Shown one piece after another: positions 1 to 6,829 of a stretch of 13,477 bases of DNA; position 1 is the first letter of the stretch, and every line of letters begins with the position of its first letter. The stretch is from assembly GCA_936943315.1 (NCBI GenBank), contig CAKZJM010000143.1, positions 1-13,477 on the forward strand, read 5' to 3'. The notes beneath the pieces were generated by a model, which worked only from the letters and a program-made list of their open reading frames with translations, was not told the DNA's origin and made no database searches. The position numbers and the translations under genes were made by a program. This DNA is from an uncultured Methylophilus sp. (GTDB lineage: Bacteria > Pseudomonadota > Gammaproteobacteria > Burkholderiales > Methylophilaceae).

Positions 1-1062
1 TTTCTGCATGCGTTTGAATCTTCTGCGGCAGTGGCTGATCGAACGGGGTGGATTCCTTATCACCTCACGGTCTACCAGGCTGAACAGCTCATTGCCGCGG
101 TGCCTTGTTACATCAAAACGCATTCTTATGGCGAATATGTCTTTGACTGGGCATGGGCCGATGCCTATGAGCAGGCGGGCGGCCAGTATTATCCCAAATT
201 GATTGCGGCGATCCCGTTTTCTCCGGTCACCGGTCCGCGATTGCTGGTGCATCCTGAGGTTGGAGACCCGCAGGCATTGGCGATGGCTATGTTGGCCCAA
301 ATGCGTGCGCTGTGCCAGACGCAGGCCTGGTCTGGTCTGCATGTGTTGTTCCCTGACACGGCATCTGCAAGCGCATGTCGTACAGCCGGAGGATTACTCA
401 GGAAGGGTGTGCAATTCCGCTGGGAAAATGTGGGTTATGCGGACTGGGAGACTTTTCTTGCCGCCTTAAGCCGCGATAAACGCAAGAAAATCCGGCAGGA
501 GCGTCACAAGGTCGCCCAACAAGGCGTGCTTTGCCGTGAGGTGAGTGGTCATGATGTCAGTCCGGCAGAGTTGGCCTTGTTTTATCAGTGTTATTGCAAC
601 ACCTATCACCGGCACGGCAGTTCGCCTTATTTGCCCTATGCTTTTTTTGAGCAGATTAGCCGCGAGATGCCTGATCAGTTCAGGCTGTTTATTGCCGCCC
701 AGGAGGGTGAAGACGTGGCGGCTAGTGTGTGTATATTAGGCGACGACACGCTCTATGGCCGTTATTGGGGATGTTTGCGCGAGATTTCCTGCCTGCATTT
801 TGAATTATGCTATTACCAGCCGCAACTGTTTTGCATACGTGAGGGCGTGCGCTACTTTGAAGGCGGTGCTCAAGGTGTGCACAAACTGGCCAGGGGATTC
901 GCCCCTTACCCCACCTGTTCATATCATTGGTTAACGCACGCTGACTTTCACCAGAGTGTGGCGCGTTTTCTCAGCCGCGAGGCAGGCAGTATTGAGGCGT
1001 ATGTCGACGAACTGGAGGAGCGCAGCCCCTACAAGGGTGCTCCTCCCTCAATTGCCTCATGA
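1..1062 (+). CDS. FemAB-like (COG3146/DUF482) acyltransferase, 5'-truncated by window edge
   Basis: The frame is open from the first base. The codons before the internal GTG at 31 read FLHAFESSAAVADRTGWIPYHL, which resembles the family's usual start region (HAFL..LE.SG....TGW.P.HL), so the true start lies outside the window and the GTG is not chosen. Family: COG3146, the FemAB-like/GNAT-fold proteins often named 'peptidoglycan biosynthesis protein'. Family-typical segments are an acidic aromatic stretch (EYVFDWAWADAYE, about bases 132-170), the basic segment DKRKKIRQERHKV (about 475-515) and a later region rich in His, Tyr and Cys. No signal peptide or membrane segment is visible, so a cytoplasmic location is likely. 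The substrate is unknown for most members; aminoacyl or acyl transfer to a cell-wall or small-molecule acceptor is inferred only from the fold. It converges on the SDR gene with a single base between the stops and no room for a terminator. Confidence 0.85.
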   Translation, partial: FLHAFESSAAVADRTGWIPYHLTVYQAEQLIAAVPCYIKTHSYGEYVFDWAWADAYEQAGGQYYPKLIAAIPFSPVTGPRLLVHPEVGDPQALAMAMLAQMRALCQTQAWSGLHVLFPDTASASACRTAGGLLRKGVQFRWENVGYADWETFLAALSRDKRKKIRQERHKVAQQGVLCREVSGHDVSPAELALFYQCYCNTYHRHGSSPYLPYAFFEQISREMPDQFRLFIAAQEGEDVAASVCILGDDTLYGRYWGCLREISCLHFELCYYQPQLFCIREGVRYFEGGAQGVHKLARGFAPYPTCSYHWLTHADFHQSVARFLSREAGSIEAYVDELEERSPYKGAPPSIAS

Positions 1063-1063
1063 C

Positions 1064-1756
1064 TTACCAGGGAATGGCTTTGCCATCGTAGGCAATAAAA
1101 CTGCCAGATTGGGCACAGCTCAGGTGATCAATCACCTGGCGTAATCCGCGCACACTGGTTTCCGTATCGATCAAGCCATTTGGCCCGCCCATGTCTGTGC
1201 GCACCCAGCCCGGATGCAAGGCAGCTACCGCAATATTGAATTCGCGTAAGTCTAAAGCCAGGCTTTTAACCACCATGTTGAGGGCGGTTTTGCTGCTGCG
1301 GTAGATATACTCTCCTCCGCTGCCATTATCTTCAATGCTGCCCATTTTGCTGGTCATGGCAATCAGTTTGGCCTGGTTGGCGCGCCGCAGTTGCGGTAAA
1401 AACGCTTCGGCCAGATAGTAGGTCGTTAATGTATTGACCTGAAATGCGTGCAACCACGCTTGCGGGTCGGTTTTGCCAAACCTGCTTTCAGGGTAAGTGC
1501 CTGCGTTGCTGATCAAGATATCTACGGTGATAGCAGATAAGCGGGCAGCGAGGTCGCGTATCGCGGCGACATCAGCCACATCCAGGGCAAGTACTTGTAC
1601 GTTAGCGTGTGCGGCCGCCAGTTGCTGTAACGCCGGGGCCTGGGCTAGGTCGCGCACCGTGGCGTACACCTGGTGCCCCTCTAACGCATACTGTTTGACG
1701 TATTCCAGTCCAATGCCCCGATTGGCGCCAGTGATGAATATCGTTTGAGTGGTCAT
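1064..1756 (-). CDS. SDR-family NAD(P)-dependent oxidoreductase (C-factor-like)
   Basis: A 230-residue classical short-chain dehydrogenase. The Rossmann nucleotide-binding motif TGANRGIG is at residues 9-16, the NAG motif at 84-86, the catalytic Ser in MTSKMGS (near 136) and the catalytic Tyr152-x3-Lys156 in YRSSK. After these comes HPGWVRTDMGG (181-191), typical of the C-factor/CsgA-like subgroup, where the nicotinamide-side loop closes. It is expected to reduce or oxidise a carbonyl/alcohol with NAD(P)H; the substrate cannot be read from sequence. The ATG at 1756 has a good ribosome-binding site on the minus strand (GAGGTG, 4 bases upstream). Length is normal for the family (about 230-250). 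It is divergent from the TIGR03790 gene across about 108 bp. I see no sign of disruption. The family assignment is secure, the specific role is not. Confidence 0.93.
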   Translation of the reverse strand: MTTQTIFITGANRGIGLEYVKQYALEGHQVYATVRDLAQAPALQQLAAAHANVQVLALDVADVAAIRDLAARLSAITVDILISNAGTYPESRFGKTDPQAWLHAFQVNTLTTYYLAEAFLPQLRRANQAKLIAMTSKMGSIEDNGSGGEYIYRSSKTALNMVVKSLALDLREFNIAVAALHPGWVRTDMGGPNGLIDTETSVRGLRQVIDHLSCAQSGSFIAYDGKAIPW

Positions 1757-1864
1757 GGTTCACCTCGTTTCATTAAATCAATTGAATCTGGGATATGATT
1801 GAATTTTACGCTGGTTTGTATGCCAGAGTGATATCTTTGCAATCGCAAATGGAGTGGTGAGTTG

Positions 1865-2959
1865 ATGGCTGTAGTGAGTCGCTGGGCAAGTGTCGGTGTC
1901 TGGATTGGATTGTGTTCGGTGTTGTTGGCGACCAATGCCCTGGCGGGTGCGGTGGTGGATGCCAGTAAAAAAATCCCATCGAGACCCTCTTTATTAAAAC
2001 CTGAAGATGTGGCGGTCATCTACAACGTCAACGACGCGCAAAGCGAAGAAATTGCCCGCTACTATTTACAGGCCAGGCAAGTGCCTGCTGAAAACCTGAT
2101 CGGCGTTGAATTGCCCCGGCATGGCAAAGATGCCTTGAGCGCCGCCGAATTTGAATCCCTAAAAACACAACTCGATGCCAAGTTAACCAATCAGCAAGTC
2201 CTGTTGCTGGTGTGGCGCTCACCGTTTGCAGTGCAATGTAACAGCCTGACCAGTGCGCTGACCTTGGGGCTAGACCTCAACCAGTGCCGTAAAACCTGCG
2301 ATCCTGGCCGGGATAGTCCTTATTTTAATAGCCTGTCATTGCGCCCGTGGGCAGACCACCATATCCGCTTGTCCATGCAATTGCCGATTACCAGTATTGA
2401 AGCCGCCAAGGCATTGATTGACCGCGGTGTGCTCAGCGAATTCAGTTTAAATGAGGCCAATGGCTATTTCCTCAAAACACGGGATACCGCCCGCTCAAAA
2501 CCACGCGAGCCTTTTTTCCCGCAAGATGGCATGACTATCCTCTCCAAAAAACTCACGCTGCACACCCTGAGCCAGGAGGCAATTGAAAAACAGCCTGCGG
2601 TCATGTTTTATTTCACCGGGCAAAAGCAGGTGGACTACATGCTGACCAACACCTACCTGCCCGGTGCCATTGCCGACCATTTGACTTCTACCGGCGGCAT
2701 TTTGGGCAATTACAACGCGCAGATGCCGGTGACCCGCTGGCTGGATGCGGGGGTGACGGGCAGTTATGGCACAGTGTCGGAGCCATGTAATTATTGGCAA
2801 AAATTTCCTAACCCGCAAATTGTACTGGGACATTACCTGGCGGGCGAAACCTTGATTGAGGCCTACTGGAAAAGCGTGAAATGGCCCATGCAAGGCGTGT
2901 TTGTGGGCGAACCCTTGGCCAAACCTTATGCCCGGACGGCGCCAGTGATGGGTGAATAA
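1865..2959 (+). CDS. TIGR03790-family exported protein, function unknown
   Basis: A 364-residue protein beginning with a probable Sec signal peptide: basic start (MAVVSRW), hydrophobic core to about residue 23 and an ALA-G cleavage site near 27. The mature N-terminus carries the pattern that marks TIGR03790: VAVIYNVNDAQSEEIARYY, then ARQVP.ENLIGVELP (about 49-84). Inside are three close cysteines (CNSL...NQCRKTCDPG) that could form a disulfide in the periplasm, and a stretch resembling the family's IRLSMQLPITSIEAAKALIDRG. Function is not known for this family. The ATG at 1865 is chosen over the in-frame TTG at 1862; GGAGTG lies 9 bases upstream. The gene stands alone: about 108 bp to the divergent SDR gene and 98 bp, with a good promoter, before phoR. 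The family call comes from recognising the N-terminal motif. Confidence 0.82.
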   Translation: MAVVSRWASVGVWIGLCSVLLATNALAGAVVDASKKIPSRPSLLKPEDVAVIYNVNDAQSEEIARYYLQARQVPAENLIGVELPRHGKDALSAAEFESLKTQLDAKLTNQQVLLLVWRSPFAVQCNSLTSALTLGLDLNQCRKTCDPGRDSPYFNSLSLRPWADHHIRLSMQLPITSIEAAKALIDRGVLSEFSLNEANGYFLKTRDTARSKPREPFFPQDGMTILSKKLTLHTLSQEAIEKQPAVMFYFTGQKQVDYMLTNTYLPGAIADHLTSTGGILGNYNAQMPVTRWLDAGVTGSYGTVSEPCNYWQKFPNPQIVLGHYLAGETLIEAYWKSVKWPMQGVFVGEPLAKPYARTAPVMGE

Positions 2960-3000
2960 ACCCTTAAACTGCGGGTGAATTCCCCGTCACAATCCTGTCA

Positions 3001-3028
3001 TTGCCCGGTGGCAGATGTGTCGTATAAT
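3001..3028 (+). promoter_or_regulatory. Candidate sigma-70 promoter of the phoR operon
   Basis: A perfect TATAAT lies at 3023-3028 and TTGCCC (4 of 6 to TTGACA) at 3001-3006, with a 16-base spacer. Transcription would begin near 3035, giving a leader of about 23 bases before the GTG start of phoR at 3058. It lies in the only non-coding stretch upstream of phoR (2960-3057), and the gene before it is an unrelated exported protein. I do not see a clear Pho box (paired CTGTCAT repeats) there, although a single CTGTCA occurs at 2995-3000. Confidence 0.5.
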
Positions 3029-3057
3029 CGCTGCCATCAATGTATTGAGAATGGCTC

Positions 3058-4356
3058 GTGCAAGATATTCGTTGGAAAGCGTTCTGGAGTCTGCTGTTCT
3101 GGGCATTTTGTTGCCTGATGGTTGGCTGGTTTACCCAGGCAGAAACTGCCTGGCTATTGTTTACCGCCGGGGCCCTGATTTATTTTGCTGCCCATATTTA
3201 CTGGATACACCGCTTGTACCAGTGGGCACTTAAGCCCAGCCTCAATTTCATGCCAAACGGCAAAGGCATCTGGGAAGATATCTTTGCTAACCTCTACCAC
3301 GAGATGCGCCGCCATTCGCGCAGCCAGAGCCAGCTCAGCAGTACCCTCGAACGGCTGCGCCATGCCACCAGTGCGTTACCAGACGGCGTGGTGGTACTCA
3401 ATAACCGCAATGAAATCGAATGGTTTAACGAGCCTGCCGTCCAGCGCCTGGGCTTAAAACGCCAGCACGATGAAAACCAGCCAATTTACTATCTGTTACG
3501 CCAGGCAGAGTTTATTGAGTATTTGCAGGCAGAAGACTACAGCGAGCCGCTCAAGCTTAAATCCTGGCGCAGCCCCGATGTGACGCTGGAATTACAGATT
3601 ATCCCTTTTGCCAGCAAGCAGCGTCTGCTGATTTGCCGGGATGTCTCGGCGATTGAGAAAACCGAGGTCATGCGGCGCGATTTTATTGCCAACGTCTCGC
3701 ACGAGCTACGCACGCCATTGACCGTGATTGGCGGCTTTCTCGAAACCATCAGCGATATGCAAGGCGAAGTGTCGCCTGATATCCAGCCTTATTTTGACAT
3801 GATGCAATCGCAGACCACCCGTATGCGCCGCATTATTGAAGACTTGCTGACGCTCTCGCGCCTGGAAAATAATGTCACGCTCAAAGATGAGACTGATATT
3901 GCCATGCCTGCGTTGCTAGCCCAGTTACAGAAAGATGCACAAGCACTCAGCCATGGCCAGCATAGTGTCTCCTTGCATATGGAGACCAAGGTTAATCTCC
4001 GCGGCAGCTACAATGAATTATTAAGCGCATTGAGTAATCTGACCAGCAATGCCGTGCGCTACACGCCTGAGCATGGCAAGATCGATATCTACTGGCAAAT
4101 GCGGGGTGAAGAAGCCGTGTTTACGGTGCAGGATACCGGGATTGGCATTGAAGCCCAGCATTTGCCCAGATTGACCGAACGTTTTTACCGTGTGGACAGC
4201 GGCCGCAGCCGGGATACCGGCGGGACTGGATTGGGGTTGTCCATTGTCAAGCATATTCTGCATCACCACCAGGCCAGCCTGCAGGTTGAGAGTGAGCCGG
4301 GGCAGGGCAGCCGGTTCCAGATTGTTTTTCCAGCCCAGCGGGTGCTCCCTGCATGA
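3058..4356 (+). CDS. phoR: PhoR-type phosphate-regulon sensor histidine kinase
   Basis: A 432-residue membrane sensor kinase with the PhoR layout. Two hydrophobic segments (about 8-26 and 30-50) form a hairpin with almost no periplasmic loop, as in PhoR, which senses through the Pst/PhoU complex and not through a ligand domain. A basic linker follows, then a PAS domain (about 95-195, ATSALPDGVVVLN). The dimerisation/phosphoacceptor box is FIANVSHELRTPL with His215. The kinase domain has the N box around Asn331 (NAVRYTP), G1 DTGIG 359-363, the F-box ERFYRVD 374-380 and G2 GGTGLGLSI 388-396, so it looks active. Start: the GTG at 3058 is the first start codon after an in-frame stop at 3046; the ribosome-binding site is poor (GAGA about 8-9 bases upstream). 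PhoB normally sits directly upstream, but here the upstream gene is the TIGR03790 protein. The stop overlaps the next start by ATGA. Confidence 0.93.
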   Translation: MQDIRWKAFWSLLFWAFCCLMVGWFTQAETAWLLFTAGALIYFAAHIYWIHRLYQWALKPSLNFMPNGKGIWEDIFANLYHEMRRHSRSQSQLSSTLERLRHATSALPDGVVVLNNRNEIEWFNEPAVQRLGLKRQHDENQPIYYLLRQAEFIEYLQAEDYSEPLKLKSWRSPDVTLELQIIPFASKQRLLICRDVSAIEKTEVMRRDFIANVSHELRTPLTVIGGFLETISDMQGEVSPDIQPYFDMMQSQTTRMRRIIEDLLTLSRLENNVTLKDETDIAMPALLAQLQKDAQALSHGQHSVSLHMETKVNLRGSYNELLSALSNLTSNAVRYTPEHGKIDIYWQMRGEEAVFTVQDTGIGIEAQHLPRLTERFYRVDSGRSRDTGGTGLGLSIVKHILHHHQASLQVESEPGQGSRFQIVFPAQRVLPA

Positions 4357-5087
4357 AGCGATCCGGCTGCGGTGTACTGATAGTGCTGCTGGCCGGATGC
4401 GCGACACCGAATGGCGGGTATGTGGACTCCCCAAATGGGCGGCCGGTGCCCGTAAGGCAAGACCGCAACACCTTTCACCAACTGGTCAAAACCGACCTGG
4501 ACCGCTTAGCTGATATTGAATATGCCGAGAACGTGAGCACCTTGCGTTTGTTGATGCTTAAAATGTATAAGCGCAATCCGGCAGAAGCCCTCAAATCTGG
4601 CCTGGGGTCGCCAGAGCAAATTGCCACCTATGTGTTTGAGCAGGATGCCATACATCACTGGCAGTTTGACGCATTGAGCGGCGCGCAGGATACCGCGGCT
4701 ATCAAGCTGGCATTGAATCCGCAATACAGCGGCGATCGCGTGCTGGCGTTGGTGGTGGGCATACAGTCCATGATGTTCCGGGCGCATGGCAACAAGTCGG
4801 CCTTTTTTCTGACGGATAGCATAGAGCCGCAAAGTTTGTATAATGCCGCCAGAAATATCGAAATTGCCGTGTGGAAACTCACCAACGCAAAAAATGCCCA
4901 GGGCGAATTGCTGTTACTGACCAATAGCCAGCCCGGTGAAGTGCAAAATCTCAGTTTTGAGCGTGAATTTAGCAAGATGATTGCACGCACAGATTTGTTG
5001 GCACTGACGCTGGCCGAAAAATCGCAACGCTTTATTTCGCGGCTCACGCAAAGTATTTCAACCGCTCCTTTTTTACCTTTCAGATAA
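4353..5087 (+). CDS. Lipoprotein of unknown function, coupled to phoR
   Basis: A 244-residue protein starting with a short type II signal peptide: MKRSGCGVLIVLLAGC, with lipobox LLAG and lipidated Cys16. The residue after Cys is Ala, not Asp, so Lol sorting to the outer membrane is expected. After a Gly/Pro/Asn-rich spacer (about 17-36) the rest looks mostly helical (FHQLVKTDLDRLADIEYAENVSTLRLLMLKMYKRNP...), ending in SRLTQSISTAPFLPFR. I recognise no named domain, catalytic motif or repeat. The start overlaps the phoR stop (ATGA, 4353-4356), which implies translational coupling and co-expression with the sensor kinase. It is followed after 9 bp by roxA. A role in envelope status or phosphate sensing is only guilt by association. 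Confidence 0.85.
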   Translation: MKRSGCGVLIVLLAGCATPNGGYVDSPNGRPVPVRQDRNTFHQLVKTDLDRLADIEYAENVSTLRLLMLKMYKRNPAEALKSGLGSPEQIATYVFEQDAIHHWQFDALSGAQDTAAIKLALNPQYSGDRVLALVVGIQSMMFRAHGNKSAFFLTDSIEPQSLYNAARNIEIAVWKLTNAKNAQGELLLLTNSQPGEVQNLSFEREFSKMIARTDLLALTLAEKSQRFISRLTQSISTAPFLPFR

Positions 5088-5096
5088 GCTTTCATC

Positions 5097-6254
5097 ATGC
5101 AAGCAGCACTGCCCTTACTTAATGGGTTGACACCCGCCCAATTCATGGCCGAATACTGGCAAAAGAAACCCCTGTTAATCCGTGGGGCGATGCCGGATTT
5201 TCGTGGCCTGCTTGACCCCAGCGAGCTGGCCGGGCTGGCATGTGAGGCTGAGGTGCCCTCCAGGCTCATCCAGTTTGATCCTGCAAGGCAGCAGGAGGGC
5301 AAAGGCTGGGAGGTCAGGCAGGGGCCGTTTGACGACGAAGACTTTACTTCGTTGCCCCCCCAGCATTGGACGCTGCTAGTGCAAGGCGTGAATCACGTAT
5401 TGCCCGAAGCGCAAGCGTTGCTGTCTCAATTCAATTTTATTCCCAATGCCAGGCTGGATGATGTCATGGTCAGCTATGCCCCAACAGGCGGCGGCGTCGG
5501 GCCGCACATTGATAGCTACGACGTATTTCTGCTGCAAGGCGCAGGCAAGCGCCGCTGGCGGATTAGCCAGCAAACGGATTTGCGCCTGATTGCCGATGCA
5601 CCGCTGCGCATTTTGTCGCATTTTGTCAGTGAGCAGGAATGGGTGCTGGAGCCAGGGGATATGCTATACCTGCCGCCAAACGTGGCGCACTGGGGCATCG
5701 CCGAAGACGACGAGTGCATGACTTATTCCATCGGCTTTCGTGCCCCTGCCGCGCGCGAACTGGCCATTGAGTTTCTTGAGTTCTGTCGGCAGGAGGGTAT
5801 GCCTGACGAGTTATATCGTGACCCCGACATGCAACCGGTGGCGGATGTTGCCGAGGTGGATGCCAACATGGTGAGCAATGTGGCAGCCATGATGCAGCGC
5901 TTATCTTGGGGTTCAGCACAATTAGGCCCTTTTTTAGCCAAGTATTTTTCTGAACCCAAGGCTTATGTGGTGTTTTCGCCTAATCGCAAACTGAGCCTCG
6001 AAAAGTTCACCCAGCAGGCGGCGAAAAATGGGCTCGTTCTCGATTTGCAAACGCAGATGCTGCATTGGCAAGGCCAGTATTTTATCAATGGGGAGGCGGT
6101 TCCTCCATTGAGTGCTAATCTATTGAATATATTAGCAAATCAGCGGGAGTTGGCGGCGCCTTTGTGTCAGGGGGATGCAGTCAAACCGCTGTTGCCGTGG
6201 CTGCATGAGATGTACTTGTCCGGCTATTTGCACCTGGCTGAAAATGACGCATGA
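5097..6254 (+). CDS. roxA: JmjC-cupin 2-oxoglutarate/Fe(II) oxygenase, ribosomal L16 arginine hydroxylase (RoxA/YcfD)
   Basis: A 385-residue cupin-4/JmjC protein of the YcfD (RoxA) family. In E. coli this enzyme hydroxylates an arginine of 50S protein L16 (RplP), using O2, 2-oxoglutarate and Fe(II). The iron triad is visible: HxD at His137/Asp139 (GPHIDSYDVFLLQG) and the distal His198 (LPPNVAHWGIA). The lysine of GKRRWRI (151 region) fits the 2-oxoglutarate end. The N-terminus (FMAEYWQKKPLLIRGA) and the C-terminal winged-helix-like part (from about 255) match the family, as does the length. The ATG at 5097 follows the lipoprotein stop by 9 bp. Its ribosome-binding site is weak, so it is probably translated by coupling in the phoR operon. 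The family is confident; L16 as substrate is inferred from family knowledge. Confidence 0.92.
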   Translation: MQAALPLLNGLTPAQFMAEYWQKKPLLIRGAMPDFRGLLDPSELAGLACEAEVPSRLIQFDPARQQEGKGWEVRQGPFDDEDFTSLPPQHWTLLVQGVNHVLPEAQALLSQFNFIPNARLDDVMVSYAPTGGGVGPHIDSYDVFLLQGAGKRRWRISQQTDLRLIADAPLRILSHFVSEQEWVLEPGDMLYLPPNVAHWGIAEDDECMTYSIGFRAPAARELAIEFLEFCRQEGMPDELYRDPDMQPVADVAEVDANMVSNVAAMMQRLSWGSAQLGPFLAKYFSEPKAYVVFSPNRKLSLEKFTQQAAKNGLVLDLQTQMLHWQGQYFINGEAVPPLSANLLNILANQRELAAPLCQGDAVKPLLPWLHEMYLSGYLHLAENDA

Positions 6255-6264
6255 TGGCGTGATT

Positions 6265-6289
6265 GAGCCATCAATTCAGCGGCTTTTTT
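6265..6289 (+). terminator. Weak putative terminator after roxA
   Basis: Ten bases past the roxA stop, AGCC (6266-6269) can pair with GGCT (6281-6284), followed by a run of six T (6284-6289). The stem is only 4 bp and an overlapping ATTGA/TCAAT pairing competes with it, so read-through into the AT-rich region before the small lipoprotein is likely. Confidence 0.3.
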
Positions 6290-6459
6290 GTGAGAAAACC
6301 ACAAGGAACGCGCGCTGACATAAAAAAATCCTTTATTTTTCGATGGTTTTGCGTTCTTTTTTTAATAAATTACTGATACAATTTTTTCACTCGGCTGGTT
6401 CTGCATCAACAGGATTGACCGTAAATAATTTTTTGCTCATACATACTAAGGAAATAAAG
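6290..6459. other. AT-rich intergenic leader of the small repeat lipoprotein
   Basis: This stretch holds no supportable gene. It is clearly more AT-rich than its surroundings, with A- and T-runs around 6320-6345 and 6357-6390. A TACAAT (6377-6382) is a possible -10 without a convincing -35, and a TTGACC (6415-6420) is a possible -35 without a good -10. The in-frame ATG at 6343 would add a 39-residue hydrophobic extension before the real signal peptide and is rejected as a start. A clean Shine-Dalgarno AAGGA (6448-6452) stands 7 bases before the ATG at 6460. Confidence 0.4.
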
Positions 6460-6678
6460 ATGACACGTTCTGCATTGTTGGCTGCATTGTTGGCTTTGGC
6501 TTTGACTGCTTGTGGTGAAAAACCAGCTGAAGAAGCGCCTGCTGCTGAGGCACCTGCTGCTGAAGCTCCAGCTGCTGAAGCTCCTGCTGAGGCTGCACCA
6601 GCCGAAGCTGCTCCTGCTGAAGCTGCACCAGCTGAAGCTGCTCCTGCTGAAGCTGCTCCTGCTGAAGAAGCTAAGTAA
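6460..6678 (+). CDS. Small lipoprotein with ten PA(A/E)(E/A)A pentapeptide repeats
   Basis: A 72-residue protein. A type II signal peptide (MTRSALLAALLALALTAC) has lipobox LTAC and lipidated Cys18, followed by GEK. Then come exactly ten tandem pentapeptides (residues 22-71): one PAEEA, three PAAEA, five PAEAA, one PAEEA, and a final Lys. The mature chain is acidic (13 Glu against 2 Lys), rich in Ala and Pro, and should be an extended or disordered tether on the outer membrane (Gly at +2, not Asp). The composition recalls the AAEAP repeats of Neisseria H.8/Lip antigen and the N-terminal tether of Neisseria azurin, but without a folded domain. Most Ala, Pro and Glu codons are GCT, CCT and GAA, unlike the GC-ending usage of the neighbours, suggesting high expression. 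The start is fixed by AAGGA 7 bases upstream and by the signal peptide. Confidence 0.88.
   Translation: MTRSALLAALLALALTACGEKPAEEAPAAEAPAAEAPAAEAPAEAAPAEAAPAEAAPAEAAPAEAAPAEEAK
6523..6672 (+). repeat. Ten 15-bp coding tandem repeats
   Basis: 150 bp made of ten in-frame 15-bp units inside the small lipoprotein gene. The units differ mostly at third positions (CCT/CCA, GCT/GCA/GCC, GAA/GAG). Units 5-6 (6583-6612) and 7-8 (6613-6642) are a 30-bp duplication with two silent differences, which shows growth by slippage or unequal exchange followed by drift. Confidence 0.9.
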
Positions 6679-6753
6679 TTCAGCGTTAAGTAATCCAGAC
6701 GAAAGTCACCGGGTTTACTTAAACCAGTTTTACTTAAAATCTAGTTTTACTTA
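6672..6753 (+). repeat. Five copies of TAAGTAA/TTACTTA in the lipoprotein 3' region
   Basis: The heptamer occurs as TAAGTAA at 6672-6678 (containing the stop codon) and 6687-6693, then in the opposite orientation as TTACTTA at 6715-6721, 6730-6736 and 6747-6753. TTAAGTAA (6686-6693) can pair with TTACTTAA (6715-6722). Between them GAC-GAAA-GTC (6698-6707) forms a small stem with a GNRA-type loop. GGTTTA-CT-TAAACC (6712-6725) is a competing palindrome. Confidence 0.75.
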
Positions 6754-6760
6754 GATGTAG

Positions 6761-6786
6761 AAAAGCCGACTCGCGTCGGCTTTTTT
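6761..6786. terminator. Strong bidirectional Rho-independent terminator
   Basis: A perfect 10-bp stem, AAAAGCCGAC (6761-6770) with GTCGGCTTTT (6775-6784), has loop TCGC and a run of six T (6781-6786). It ends the small lipoprotein transcript on the plus strand. On the minus strand the same stem ends in TTTT and lies 44 bp past the tpiA stop, so it can serve both converging genes. Confidence 0.92.
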
Positions 6787-6829
6787 ATTGCCTGAAGCAG
6801 CGTCATGCCGCTTGGGCACGAGCGTTAAA

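Noticed and set aside
2960..3000. Pho box before phoR
   Set aside because: Only a single CTGTCA is present, without the paired 11-bp spaced repeats needed for a PhoB site.
6343..6459. N-terminal extension of the small lipoprotein from 6343
   Set aside because: It would bury the signal peptide in the middle of the protein and has no ribosome-binding site. AAGGA fits the ATG at 6460.
6446..6628. Gln/Leu-rich open frame opposite the small repeat lipoprotein
   Set aside because: It is the reverse reading of the GCT/GAA repeat units. The sense frame has a signal peptide, lipobox and Shine-Dalgarno, the antisense has none.
6523..6672. Short regular repeats resembling a CRISPR array
   Set aside because: The 15-bp units have no spacers, are in frame and encode pentapeptides. 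No cas gene is present.
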